In this document: positions 1 through 6,055 of the stretch, one piece after another
Layout of the letters: each line of letters opens with the position of its first letter
Position numbering within the stretch: position 1 is the stretch's first letter
Assembly: GCA_937901285.1 (NCBI GenBank)
Contig: CALCHI010000050.1
Coordinates: 1-22,862 of the forward strand
DNA from: UBA8437 sp003445035
GTDB lineage: Bacteria; Planctomycetota; Planctomycetia; Planctomycetales; Planctomycetaceae
DNA: 22,862 bases
Reading direction: 5' to 3'
The notes under the pieces: model-generated
Told to the model about the DNA's origin: nothing
Seen by the model: the letters and a program-made list of their open reading frames with translations, nothing else
The model's database searches: none
Made by a program: the position numbers and the translations under genes

Positions 1-836
1 TCGGGGAAGGCGACGCCCCCGCGGGTGATCAACTCGCGGAACTCGGCCACCGAGTGCAGGTTCTCACCGGCGGCGATCGGCAGGCCGCCCTCGGCAGCGA
101 TGCGGGCGTGCCCGTCCCAGTCCTCGGGAGCCGTCGGCTCTTCCAGCCAGACCAGGTCCAGGCCGTCGAGTGCCCGGGCTGCGGTGATCGCTTCGTCGAT
201 CGACCACCTCATGTTGGCGTCGACCATCAGCGGGATGTCCGGACCCAGCAACTCGCGCATCGCCGTCACGCGTTCGACGTCTTCGGCCAGTTGTGGACGA
301 CCGACCTTCATCTTGATGGCCCGGAAGCCCGATGCGAGTCGGTCTCGTGTCCGCTCCAACAGCACGTCGATGGGGTCATCGAGATCGATGCCGCCGGCGT
401 ACGGGATGACGGCTGGTGGAGAGTCGACTGGGACGAGCCAGTCGATTGTTTCTCGAAGGTGCTGCCACAACGGCTGTCCGGCCCGGCGAGCCTGCAGGTC
501 CCACAGCGCGATGTCCACGGCCGCCATCGCGAAACTGGCCACCCCGCCACGTCCCACCCAGTGCAGCCGCCACCACATCCTTTGCCACAACTCGGCAATA
601 TCGTCGCACGGTTGCCCGGCCAGCCACCCGGCCAGGTCGTCTCGCAGCAGCGATCTCACTGCGGTGCCGCCGTGGCCGACGGTGAAGGTGTAACCGACCC
701 CGGTTCCGCCGTCGGAATCGGTGAGCCGGACGGTGATCAACTGGAAGGCGTCCATCGTCCCGTGCGTCGAATCGGCGACCGCCGTTGGCAGCGGGATGCG
801 GAAGCAGTCGGCCCGGACAGACTCGATCTGCGTCAC
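1..836 (-). CDS. Enolase-superfamily enzyme (mandelate racemase/muconate lactonizing type), 3' end outside window
   Basis: The window holds the first 278 residues, read leftwards off the edge. The N-terminal capping domain (about 1-130) is followed by a TIM barrel with the superfamily signature in order: Lys-x-Lys at 175-177 (FRAIKMKVG, the usual acid/base lysine), Asp206 in VDAN, Glu232/Glu233 in WLEEP, and Glu258 in GEN. These are the expected Mg2+ ligands, so the part seen looks catalytically intact. Family members abstract a proton alpha to a carboxylate to racemise, dehydrate or cycloisomerise acids; the substrate cannot be told without the missing C-terminal His/Asp region. The start is GTG, whose GTGA overlaps the stop of the upstream gene by 4 bases, indicating translational coupling. 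Family assignment is firm; the specific reaction is unknown. Confidence 0.9.
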   Translation of the reverse strand, partial: MTQIESVRADCFRIPLPTAVADSTHGTMDAFQLITVRLTDSDGGTGVGYTFTVGHGGTAVRSLLRDDLAGWLAGQPCDDIAELWQRMWWRLHWVGRGGVASFAMAAVDIALWDLQARRAGQPLWQHLRETIDWLVPVDSPPAVIPYAGGIDLDDPIDVLLERTRDRLASGFRAIKMKVGRPQLAEDVERVTAMRELLGPDIPLMVDANMRWSIDEAITAARALDGLDLVWLEEPTAPEDWDGHARIAAEGGLPIAAGENLHSVAEFRELITRGGVAFP

Positions 837-1330
837 CGGGCCGTCACCTGCACGAAGTGACGATCGAGATCGATGGGGCGGTCGAGGATCTGTCGCTTGG
901 CCCGCTTGAGGATCTGCTTCAAACGGGTACGCGTCGTGTTGTTGGCCGGGTAGATCATCGGGATCGACCGGGTTTTTTCCTTGTCGAGAAAACGGCAGCC
1001 GGGCACGACCCAGTTCCCGTCACCGCCGGGCGAGAGCGGCACCAGGCAACTTCCGTTGAGCTCCAGCGTGTCGATGACCTCGGCGAGGTTCGAGACGGTG
1101 AGAGTCTCCGGGGGTGGGTCCAGCCGATCGGAGGCAAAGACCCGTACCACCTGGAGCTGGTCGCCGGCGTCGAGCTTGCGGGCCTCGATGACCAGCCGGG
1201 CTTCGAGCACCTGGGTGACGTTGAGGACAGTCGGGTTGGATGTCAGGGCGGCCATCAGCCCGAGGCTGATCCACCAAGCCGACGCGGCAATGATCACCAC
1301 GATCACGCGACGCCTGGCAGGGGGCGACAT
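833..1330 (-). CDS. Hypothetical membrane-anchored protein, 165 aa
   Basis: I do not recognise this protein. A basic N-terminus (PPARRR) precedes one hydrophobic segment at about 8-30, which fits a signal anchor or signal peptide with the remaining 135 residues outside the cytoplasm. The rest is a mixed alpha/beta composition with a basic stretch near 135-150 (RTRLKQILKRAKRQ) and two cysteines (in GSCLV and PGCRF) that could pair. It starts with ATG in a TGATG overlap with the upstream Minf_1886-family gene, and its own stop overlaps the GTG of the enolase-family gene, so the three are very probably one operon. No function can be assigned from sequence; the context does not point clearly to a pathway. 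Confidence 0.75.
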   Translation of the reverse strand: MSPPARRRVIVVIIAASAWWISLGLMAALTSNPTVLNVTQVLEARLVIEARKLDAGDQLQVVRVFASDRLDPPPETLTVSNLAEVIDTLELNGSCLVPLSPGGDGNWVVPGCRFLDKEKTRSIPMIYPANNTTRTRLKQILKRAKRQILDRPIDLDRHFVQVTAR

Positions 1331-1767
1331 CAGGAGGCCTGGTCAGAGAACGCCGGAGACGTGTCGATCTCGTAGTCGCCGTCGAACGCCCGTTCGAATG
1401 AATAGACCTCGGCGAAGTCGCTGAGCTGGTCGTGCTCGGTCTTGTACATTTCGCCCCGGTCGATCAATTCGAAGACCATCCGGCCCCAGTCCTCGGTGTT
1501 GCTGATGCCCCAGCGGTCAAAGACCATCACTGTCATCAGGCCGAACTGTTCGAGGGCGTATCGTCGGATCCCCTCGAGCAATTCCTGCCCGGTCACGTGC
1601 TGAGACTCATCCGGCACACCGGGTTCGACCGGAGCCTGTTGCTGGCGACTGCTGTTCTCCACCCGGGGCGTGTGATGCACCGTGAAGCGCAACGCCACCT
1701 TCAGGAATTCGTAGGCGTCCGGATGGAAAAGCGGACGAAGCGAGATGTCACGACGCGTACGACTCAT
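1330..1767 (-). CDS. Minf_1886-family (TIGR04138-like) conserved hypothetical protein, 145 aa
   Basis: A soluble protein resembling the conserved planctomycete/verrucomicrobial family TIGR04138. I recognise it from the layout FHPDAYEFLKVAL, then HVTGQELLEGIRRYA, then FGLMTVMVFDRWGI, then WGRMVFELIDRGEM, followed by an acidic C-terminus with paired phenylalanines. Members are about 130-150 residues and have no established function that I know of. No catalytic motif or membrane segment is visible. It is the first gene of a three-gene run, with a TATAAT box about 113 bases upstream of its ATG; its stop shares one base with the next start (TGATG). The family call comes from recall of the motif pattern, not from a search. 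Confidence 0.75.
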   Translation of the reverse strand: MSRTRRDISLRPLFHPDAYEFLKVALRFTVHHTPRVENSSRQQQAPVEPGVPDESQHVTGQELLEGIRRYALEQFGLMTVMVFDRWGISNTEDWGRMVFELIDRGEMYKTEHDQLSDFAEVYSFERAFDGDYEIDTSPAFSDQAS

Positions 1768-1879
1768 TGAAAACCCATGGACGTCACAAGGATTGCGTTT
1801 CCCGGACTTCTGTTGTCAGGCTTCCGATCCCGGCTCCCGGATGGGTTGACCAGGGACACAAGCTTTCCGACTGGAACCG

Positions 1880-1885
1880 ATTATA
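1880..1885 (-). promoter_or_regulatory. Probable -10 box (TATAAT) for the Minf_1886 operon
   Basis: A perfect TATAAT on the minus strand lies in the 144-base gap between the ricT stop and the Minf_1886-family start. No convincing -35 element is present 16-19 bases upstream. The predicted leader is about 105 bases, in which I found no clear hairpin. Confidence 0.45.
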
Positions 1886-1911
1886 CACTCCGATCCGACC
1901 GGCCTGTAGTA

Positions 1912-2949
1912 TCAGTTGTCTCCGTTCTCCTCACCGGTCGTCCCCGGGGCCTCTTCCGGCACGTTCTCCCCGGCGTCGGTTTCTGCCGCTGCCTCCGGAA
2001 TCTTGTCGTCTGACTCGACACTCGAGGCACTCGCCTGTGGGGTGTCCGGTTCGGCGGTGTTCTCCTGGTCCTGCTCGGCCGGCGGCGTGTTGCCCTGTTG
2101 ACTGTCACCCGACCCGCCCTTGCCGCCACCTCCACTCTTGGAGATCACGGTGACGATGTCGGCCAGGTCGACGATGGCTCGTCGCTTGTCTTCGAAGGCG
2201 ACCACGACCTTTTTCGAGAGAATTTCCTGTGCCAGCACCCGGCCCTGGCCGTCCCGCGTGACCACCGTTGATCCCACCCGAGGCAATTCGCGGCGGTACT
2301 CCTCGTAGGTGTCGAATTCGTACCTCAGGCAGCACTTCAGTCGGCCACAGCGACCGGAGATCTTGTTCGGGTCGAGGGTGGCCTTTTGCAGCTTGGCCAT
2401 CTTCATCGAGACCGGCGGCATGGTCTTCAGGTGCGTGTTGCAGCAGACCGGCTTGCCGCAATCGCCGTAGTCGGCGAGCATCTTCGCCTCGTCGCGGACG
2501 CCGATCTGGCGCATCTCGATCCGCGTCTTGTACCTCTGTGCGAGTGCCTTGACCAGTTCCCGGAAGTCGACACGTTTCTCGGCGAGGTAATAGAAGACGA
2601 CCCGTTCGCCGCCGAAGAGGTGTTCGACGTCGACCAGCTGCATCTGCAGCTTCCGTTCCTTGATCAGTTCGTTGCACCCCTCGAACTCGACCCGCTCGCG
2701 ACGTCTCACGTCGTCGAGGTGTCGGAAGTCGTCGTCGGAGGCCTTTCGGAGGATCCGGCCTCGAGATTCCCGGTGGCCCATGATCTTGCGGGCCCGGTCT
2801 GACGAGGGGCCCAGCACCTCGCCCCACTCCATCCCGCGGTCGCTTTTGACCACGACCTGAGTCGACCGCTGGTGATCCTTACCGTCGTGGACGGTGAATT
2901 CGGCAACATTCCGGTTCGAGCCGAAACGAACGATGTAGCGGTTGCTCAT
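1912..2949 (-). CDS. ricT: PSP1-domain protein, RicT (YaaT) homologue
   Basis: In Bacillus subtilis RicT is part of the RicA-RicF-RicT (Y-complex), which carries [4Fe-4S] clusters and affects RNA processing and phosphorelay output. Here the PSP1 core spans about 30-265. The diagnostic cysteines are C164, C169, C170 (DCGKPVCC) and C201, C206, C207 (CGRLKCC), flanked by the hallmark PVSMKMAK and DPNKISGRCG strings. The gene lies directly after holB, as in Firmicutes (holB-yaaT), which supports orthology. The last ~75 residues (271-345) are a Gly-, Glu-, Gln- and Pro-rich acidic tail that looks disordered and is not part of the usual fold. Start ATG at 2949, with a TATAAT-type promoter across the holB stop. 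RicA and RicF partners are not in the window. Confidence 0.93.
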   Translation of the reverse strand: MSNRYIVRFGSNRNVAEFTVHDGKDHQRSTQVVVKSDRGMEWGEVLGPSSDRARKIMGHRESRGRILRKASDDDFRHLDDVRRRERVEFEGCNELIKERKLQMQLVDVEHLFGGERVVFYYLAEKRVDFRELVKALAQRYKTRIEMRQIGVRDEAKMLADYGDCGKPVCCNTHLKTMPPVSMKMAKLQKATLDPNKISGRCGRLKCCLRYEFDTYEEYRRELPRVGSTVVTRDGQGRVLAQEILSKKVVVAFEDKRRAIVDLADIVTVISKSGGGGKGGSGDSQQGNTPPAEQDQENTAEPDTPQASASSVESDDKIPEAAAETDAGENVPEEAPGTTGEENGDN

Positions 2950-2982
2950 GGTACTGGGACCACTCCGTTGTCACTTGCGGCC

Positions 2983-3013
2983 ATTATACCCTTGTTGGTT
3001 CAATCCGTGCCAA
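2983..3013 (-). promoter_or_regulatory. Probable sigma70-type promoter for ricT
   Basis: On the minus strand TTGGCA (3013-3008) and TATAAT (2988-2983) are separated by 19 bases, slightly longer than ideal. The -35 lies inside the 3' end of holB. The predicted start of transcription is about 25 bases before the ricT ATG at 2949. It would give ricT expression independent of the lipB-lipA-holB transcript. Confidence 0.5.
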
Positions 3014-4082
3014 TTCGGGACCGTCGTGCGAGGTCATCGAAGAACGCCTCGAGGGCCAGGGGCAGCATCACATTGGCCATCGGGTCGCGTTCGGCATCGA
3101 GGCAGCGGTCGAGCATCGAGCCGATGCGGTCGAGCGTTGCCGGGTCACCGGAGGCGAGTTGAGAGCAGAGCGAGGCGGCTTCGGGGATCGTCGAAGTCTC
3201 ATCGGCGCCGGCCAGCACCCGCAACACCGACCGGTAGTATTCGATCGCGAACCGTGCCACCCAGGTGGCGTTGACCCGCTTGCTGTGCGAGTCGCTGCCC
3301 AGGCTCTCCCAGGCCTCGACCACCTCCTCGGCCATTTTCAGCGGGTCCATCGGCAAACGGGCGAGGTGGCGGAAGAGCGTCTCGCGAAGAGTCCGCATGT
3401 TCGGGTCGAGCATCAGTGCCGCGGTGGCCACGCTGCCGTCGGCCAGTCCCGCCGCTTCGTCGGCTTCGGCCCGGTCGTCGGTTGCCCCGGTTTCGATCAG
3501 CAGGTCGGCGACATCGGTTGTCGGGAGTGACGAGAAACGAACCAGCTGGCACCGGGACCTGATGGTGTCGCGGATGTCGGCTTCGGATCCTGCGACGAGG
3601 ATCATCACCGAGCGAGCGGGAGGTTCCTCGAGCGTCTTCAGCAGGGCACTGTATCCGTCGCGTTCGAGGTGATCGGCGTCGTCGAGAATTGCCACGCGAC
3701 GATCACTCTCCATCGGCGACAGCGACAGGTCGTAGCACAGCCCGGCCCGGCCCCGGGACTCGCCGTCGCCGACCAGCACGCTGATGGGCACCACGTTCTT
3801 CCCCTCGGGCAACCCCACCTCGAGCAGGTCGGGGTGCGAGCCGGCGGCGATCTGCTTGCACGAGCGGCACTCGCCGCACGCCTCGAGTGTCGAGCCGTCG
3901 GTTTTCGGGCACAGCAGGCAGGCGGCCAGGCAGCGGGCGAAGGCCAGCTTGCCGATACCCTCGGGTCCGACCAGCAGGTAGGCGTGTCCGAGTCGACCGG
4001 CGGCGAGGATTCCCTCGAAGTGTTCGCGCTGGGCGTTGTGCCCGCGGAGCCGAGACCAGTTGGTGGCCTGTCCGATGCTCAC
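3000..4082 (-). CDS. holB: DNA polymerase III, delta' subunit
   Basis: A 360-residue AAA+ clamp-loader subunit. The nucleotide-binding region has G39-P-E-G-I-G-K45. The zinc module follows with C58, C69, C72 and C75 (CGECRSC plus the preceding cysteine), then a DDAD box in the sensor/Walker B position (AILDDADHL), TLEEPP, and the SRC motif (DTIRSRCQ) that supplies the arginine finger. This order is standard for delta'/tau-gamma relatives; the Cys4 module and the ricT neighbour favour HolB over DnaX. The open frame extends upstream to 4268, but the extra residues are low-complexity Arg-rich shadow of the lipoyl gene. I chose GTG 4082, whose GTGA overlaps the lipoyl gene stop by 4 bases. It is translated in tandem with lipA and the lipoyl-fold gene. 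Confidence 0.92.
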   Translation of the reverse strand: MSIGQATNWSRLRGHNAQREHFEGILAAGRLGHAYLLVGPEGIGKLAFARCLAACLLCPKTDGSTLEACGECRSCKQIAAGSHPDLLEVGLPEGKNVVPISVLVGDGESRGRAGLCYDLSLSPMESDRRVAILDDADHLERDGYSALLKTLEEPPARSVMILVAGSEADIRDTIRSRCQLVRFSSLPTTDVADLLIETGATDDRAEADEAAGLADGSVATAALMLDPNMRTLRETLFRHLARLPMDPLKMAEEVVEAWESLGSDSHSKRVNATWVARFAIEYYRSVLRVLAGADETSTIPEAASLCSQLASGDPATLDRIGSMLDRCLDAERDPMANVMLPLALEAFFDDLARRSRIGTD

Positions 4083-4327
4083 GTCCCGGGCTCCGGTTCG
4101 ATCCATCCCAGGATGTCGCCCACCGCGACGTCGGTGTCGAGCGGCTTGTCGATGCGAGACAACCGGCCGGCGACCGGAGCGGGGACGTCGAACGTCGAGC
4201 TGGCGGTGACGAGCTCGACGACGCGATCCCCGCGGTCGACCAGGTCCCCGGTGTCGACCAGCCAGCAACTGACCGACAGCGGGGCCTGTCCCGCACCGAT
4301 TTCAGGCAGCCGGATGGGAGCCGTCAT
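4079..4327 (-). CDS. Lipoyl/biotinyl-fold domain protein without the acceptor lysine, 82 aa
   Basis: The whole protein is one lipoyl-type domain. Key strings are LPEIGAG at the N-terminus, DTGDLVDRGDRVVEL, DVPAPVAGRL and VAVGDILGWIE, matching E2-type lipoyl domains along their length. The hairpin that normally reads E-T-D-K-A is T41-A-S43-S-T here, so the lipoylated lysine is a serine; the only lysine in the protein is K61 on another strand. It has no catalytic or subunit-binding domain. Its ATG overlaps the lipA stop (ATGA), and its stop overlaps the holB GTG start. Domain identity is clear; function is unknown. It could be a non-modified structural or regulatory partner of the LipA/LipB-like pair. 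Confidence 0.85.
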   Translation of the reverse strand: MTAPIRLPEIGAGQAPLSVSCWLVDTGDLVDRGDRVVELVTASSTFDVPAPVAGRLSRIDKPLDTDVAVGDILGWIEPEPGT

Positions 4328-5226
4328 CGGGTCGTCTCGCCGGCCAGCTCGTCGGCCATCTCTCCGGCGTGGTAGCTCGAGCGGACAAACGGGCCGCTGG
4401 CGACCATGCCGAATCCGATCGTTCGCACCAGTCGCCCGATCTCGTCGAACTCCTCCGGCGGCACGTACCGTTCGACCGGCAAGTGCTCGGGCGACGGCTG
4501 CAGGTACTGGCCGATCGTGATCATCTCGCAGCCGACCGACCTCAGGTCGGCACACACCTCGAGAACCTCCTCGACCGTCTCGCCCAGGCCCAGCATCAGG
4601 CCGCTTTTTGTCGGGATCTCAGGACGCCGGTCCTTGACCCGTTTGAGCAGATCGAGCGTTCTCTGGTAGCGGGCGTTGCGTCGGACGCGGTCGTAGAGTC
4701 GCGGCACGGTCTCGGTGTTGTGGTTGAAGACGTCGGGGCTGGATTCCAGCACCCGATCGATGGCGTCGGTGTTGCCGAGGAAATCGGGTGTGAGCACCTC
4801 GACGGCGGCACCGGTCCGCCGTCGGACGGCCAGCACGCAGTGATAAAAGTGGTCGGCTCCGCCGTCGGGCATGTCGTCGCGAGTGACCGAGGTGATGACG
4901 ACGTGCGAGAGCCCCAGCCGTTCGGCCGCTTCGGCCACCCGCTCGGGCTCGTCCAGCTCAACCGTCTCGGTCTTCCCCTTCGGCACGCTGCAGAACCCGC
5001 ACGGACGGGTGCAGACGTTGCCCAGGATCATGAAGGTCGCCGTCTGCTGGCTCCAGCACTCGGTCCGGTTCGGGCAGCGGGCACTCTCGCAGACCGTCTG
5101 GAGTCCCAGGTCGGTCAGGATCCCCTCGGTCTTCAGCATCCCCGGCTCGGGCATCGGCCGTTTCAGCCATCTGGGCAGCCGTCGCCTGGGACGTTCGACG
5201 ACCGGCAGCGATTCAGGCGGGGGCAT
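4324..5226 (-). CDS. lipA: Lipoyl synthase (radical SAM)
   Basis: LipA inserts two sulfurs into protein-bound octanoyl groups. The 300-residue protein has the auxiliary-cluster motif C46-x4-C51-x5-C57 (CESARCPNRTEC), the radical-SAM motif C72-x3-C76-x2-C79 (CTRPCGFC), and the C-terminal R282-S-S-Y motif that ligates the auxiliary cluster, so it appears fully active. The open frame continues upstream to 5535, but that part is an out-of-frame read of lipB. The start at ATG 5226 is supported by a perfect AGGAGG seven bases upstream and overlaps the lipB-like gene by 14 bases. The next gene overlaps its stop. It is the one clearly canonical enzyme in a module with a divergent LipB and a lysine-free lipoyl domain. 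Confidence 0.95.
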   Translation of the reverse strand: MPPPESLPVVERPRRRLPRWLKRPMPEPGMLKTEGILTDLGLQTVCESARCPNRTECWSQQTATFMILGNVCTRPCGFCSVPKGKTETVELDEPERVAEAAERLGLSHVVITSVTRDDMPDGGADHFYHCVLAVRRRTGAAVEVLTPDFLGNTDAIDRVLESSPDVFNHNTETVPRLYDRVRRNARYQRTLDLLKRVKDRRPEIPTKSGLMLGLGETVEEVLEVCADLRSVGCEMITIGQYLQPSPEHLPVERYVPPEEFDEIGRLVRTIGFGMVASGPFVRSSYHAGEMADELAGETTR

Positions 5227-5962
5227 GGACCATCCTCCTGGTGCGTTCCAGCAGTGGGTGGCCCGTGTAGAGATGCCAGCGGTCGTAGCCGAGTTGTTCG
5301 GCGAGATGACGGATGAGGTGTTCGCGGGCGGCGTGCATCGAGACGGGCCGGGTCCGCTGGGCGGCCAGTGACGTTGGAGGTGCTCCGCCGGGGGTTGAGG
5401 CCACCAGTCGCAGCAGGTGCATCGCGGGAGCCACGTTGAGGAACAGCCCCTGGTGAGTGACCCAGTTGCGGACGGCCGAGGCGATCCAGGCCAGTTGTCC
5501 GGTGCGGCAGAAGACTCCCGGAGCCTCCCGGCCACCGGTGGCGGCGACTTTCAATTCGCTGCAGGCTCCGATCACCGCCCGTTCCAGGGCCACCCGGTAG
5601 TCGGCCAGTCCGAGTCCGAGCCGATCGAGCGGGACGATCGGGTAGACGGCCAGTTGACCCGGTGCGTGGACCAGGGCGCCGCCGCCGCGATTGAGCCAAT
5701 GGACTTCCATCAGGCGGGACCGGAGGTCTTGTTCGTCGGTCAGCAACTGGGACCGGCTCCCCTTGCGGCCGATCGTCACCACCGGCGGGTGCTCGCACAG
5801 AAACAGGGCACCCAGGCGGTCTCTCCGTCCCGAGATCTCGTAGACCCAGCGTTCCTGCAGCTCGATTGCCGAGGCGAAGTCGACGCGGCCGAGCAGGTAG
5901 ACCTCGAGCGAATCGGACCGGCGGGCCCGGGGACTCCAGTCGATCGCAGAAGGATGACTCAC
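5213..5962 (-). CDS. lipB: LipB-like octanoyltransferase homologue lacking the catalytic dyad
   Basis: A 249-residue LipB/LplA-fold protein by its strings LGALFLCEHPPVVTIGRKG, NRGGGALVHAPGQLAVYPI, DYRVALERAV, APGVF and NWVTHQGLFLNV, and by its place before lipA. Canonical LipB moves octanoate from ACP through a Lys/Cys dyad (K135 and C169 in E. coli, 34 residues apart). Ungapped alignment from the KIAAIG-type string puts Gln156 at the lysine and Thr190 at the cysteine; counting back from the conserved TSL at 198-200 also gives Thr190. The usual T-x-HGPGQ is L-V-HAPGQ. The frame is intact. GTG 5962 is the only usable start after an in-frame stop at 6007 and has no good ribosome site. Whether it is active is doubtful. 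Confidence 0.8.
   Translation of the reverse strand: MSHPSAIDWSPRARRSDSLEVYLLGRVDFASAIELQERWVYEISGRRDRLGALFLCEHPPVVTIGRKGSRSQLLTDEQDLRSRLMEVHWLNRGGGALVHAPGQLAVYPIVPLDRLGLGLADYRVALERAVIGACSELKVAATGGREAPGVFCRTGQLAWIASAVRNWVTHQGLFLNVAPAMHLLRLVASTPGGAPPTSLAAQRTRPVSMHAAREHLIRHLAEQLGYDRWHLYTGHPLLERTRRMVHAPA
5234..5239 (-). promoter_or_regulatory. Ribosome binding site that fixes the lipA start
   Basis: AGGAGG on the minus strand lies 7 bases before ATG 5226, inside the 3' end of the lipB-like gene. It decides the start against the much longer open frame. Confidence 0.75.
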
Positions 5963-5980
5963 GTGGATATCGGGTGGAAG

Positions 5981-6005
5981 GAATCGGGTCTGTTGAGACC
6001 GATTC
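5981..6005 (-). other. Hairpin upstream of the lipB-like gene
   Basis: A 10-base-pair inverted repeat with a single bulged base and a 4-base loop lies between the ABC exporter stop and the lipB-like GTG. It has no T-run on either side, so it is not a standard intrinsic terminator. It overlaps the TAGAAT box at 6002-6007 by four bases. Confidence 0.5.
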
Positions 6006-6007
6006 TA
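6002..6007 (-). promoter_or_regulatory. Possible -10 box (TAGAAT) for the lipB-lipA-holB operon
   Basis: TAGAAT on the minus strand lies 39 bases before the lipB-like GTG, in the 93-base gap after the ABC exporter. No good -35 is visible. The same hexamer occurs upstream of two other gene starts in this window in the correct orientation. Confidence 0.35.
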
Positions 6008-6055
6008 CCAGTGGCCGATCGGTGTGGGGAGAGTGCAGGCGAGAAACCGACGACT

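Noticed and set aside
4083..4268. N-terminal extension of HolB
   Set aside because: The residues are an Arg/Gly/Pro-rich read of the lipoyl gene in another frame; the GTG at 4082 has a 4-base overlap start and begins at the conserved domain.
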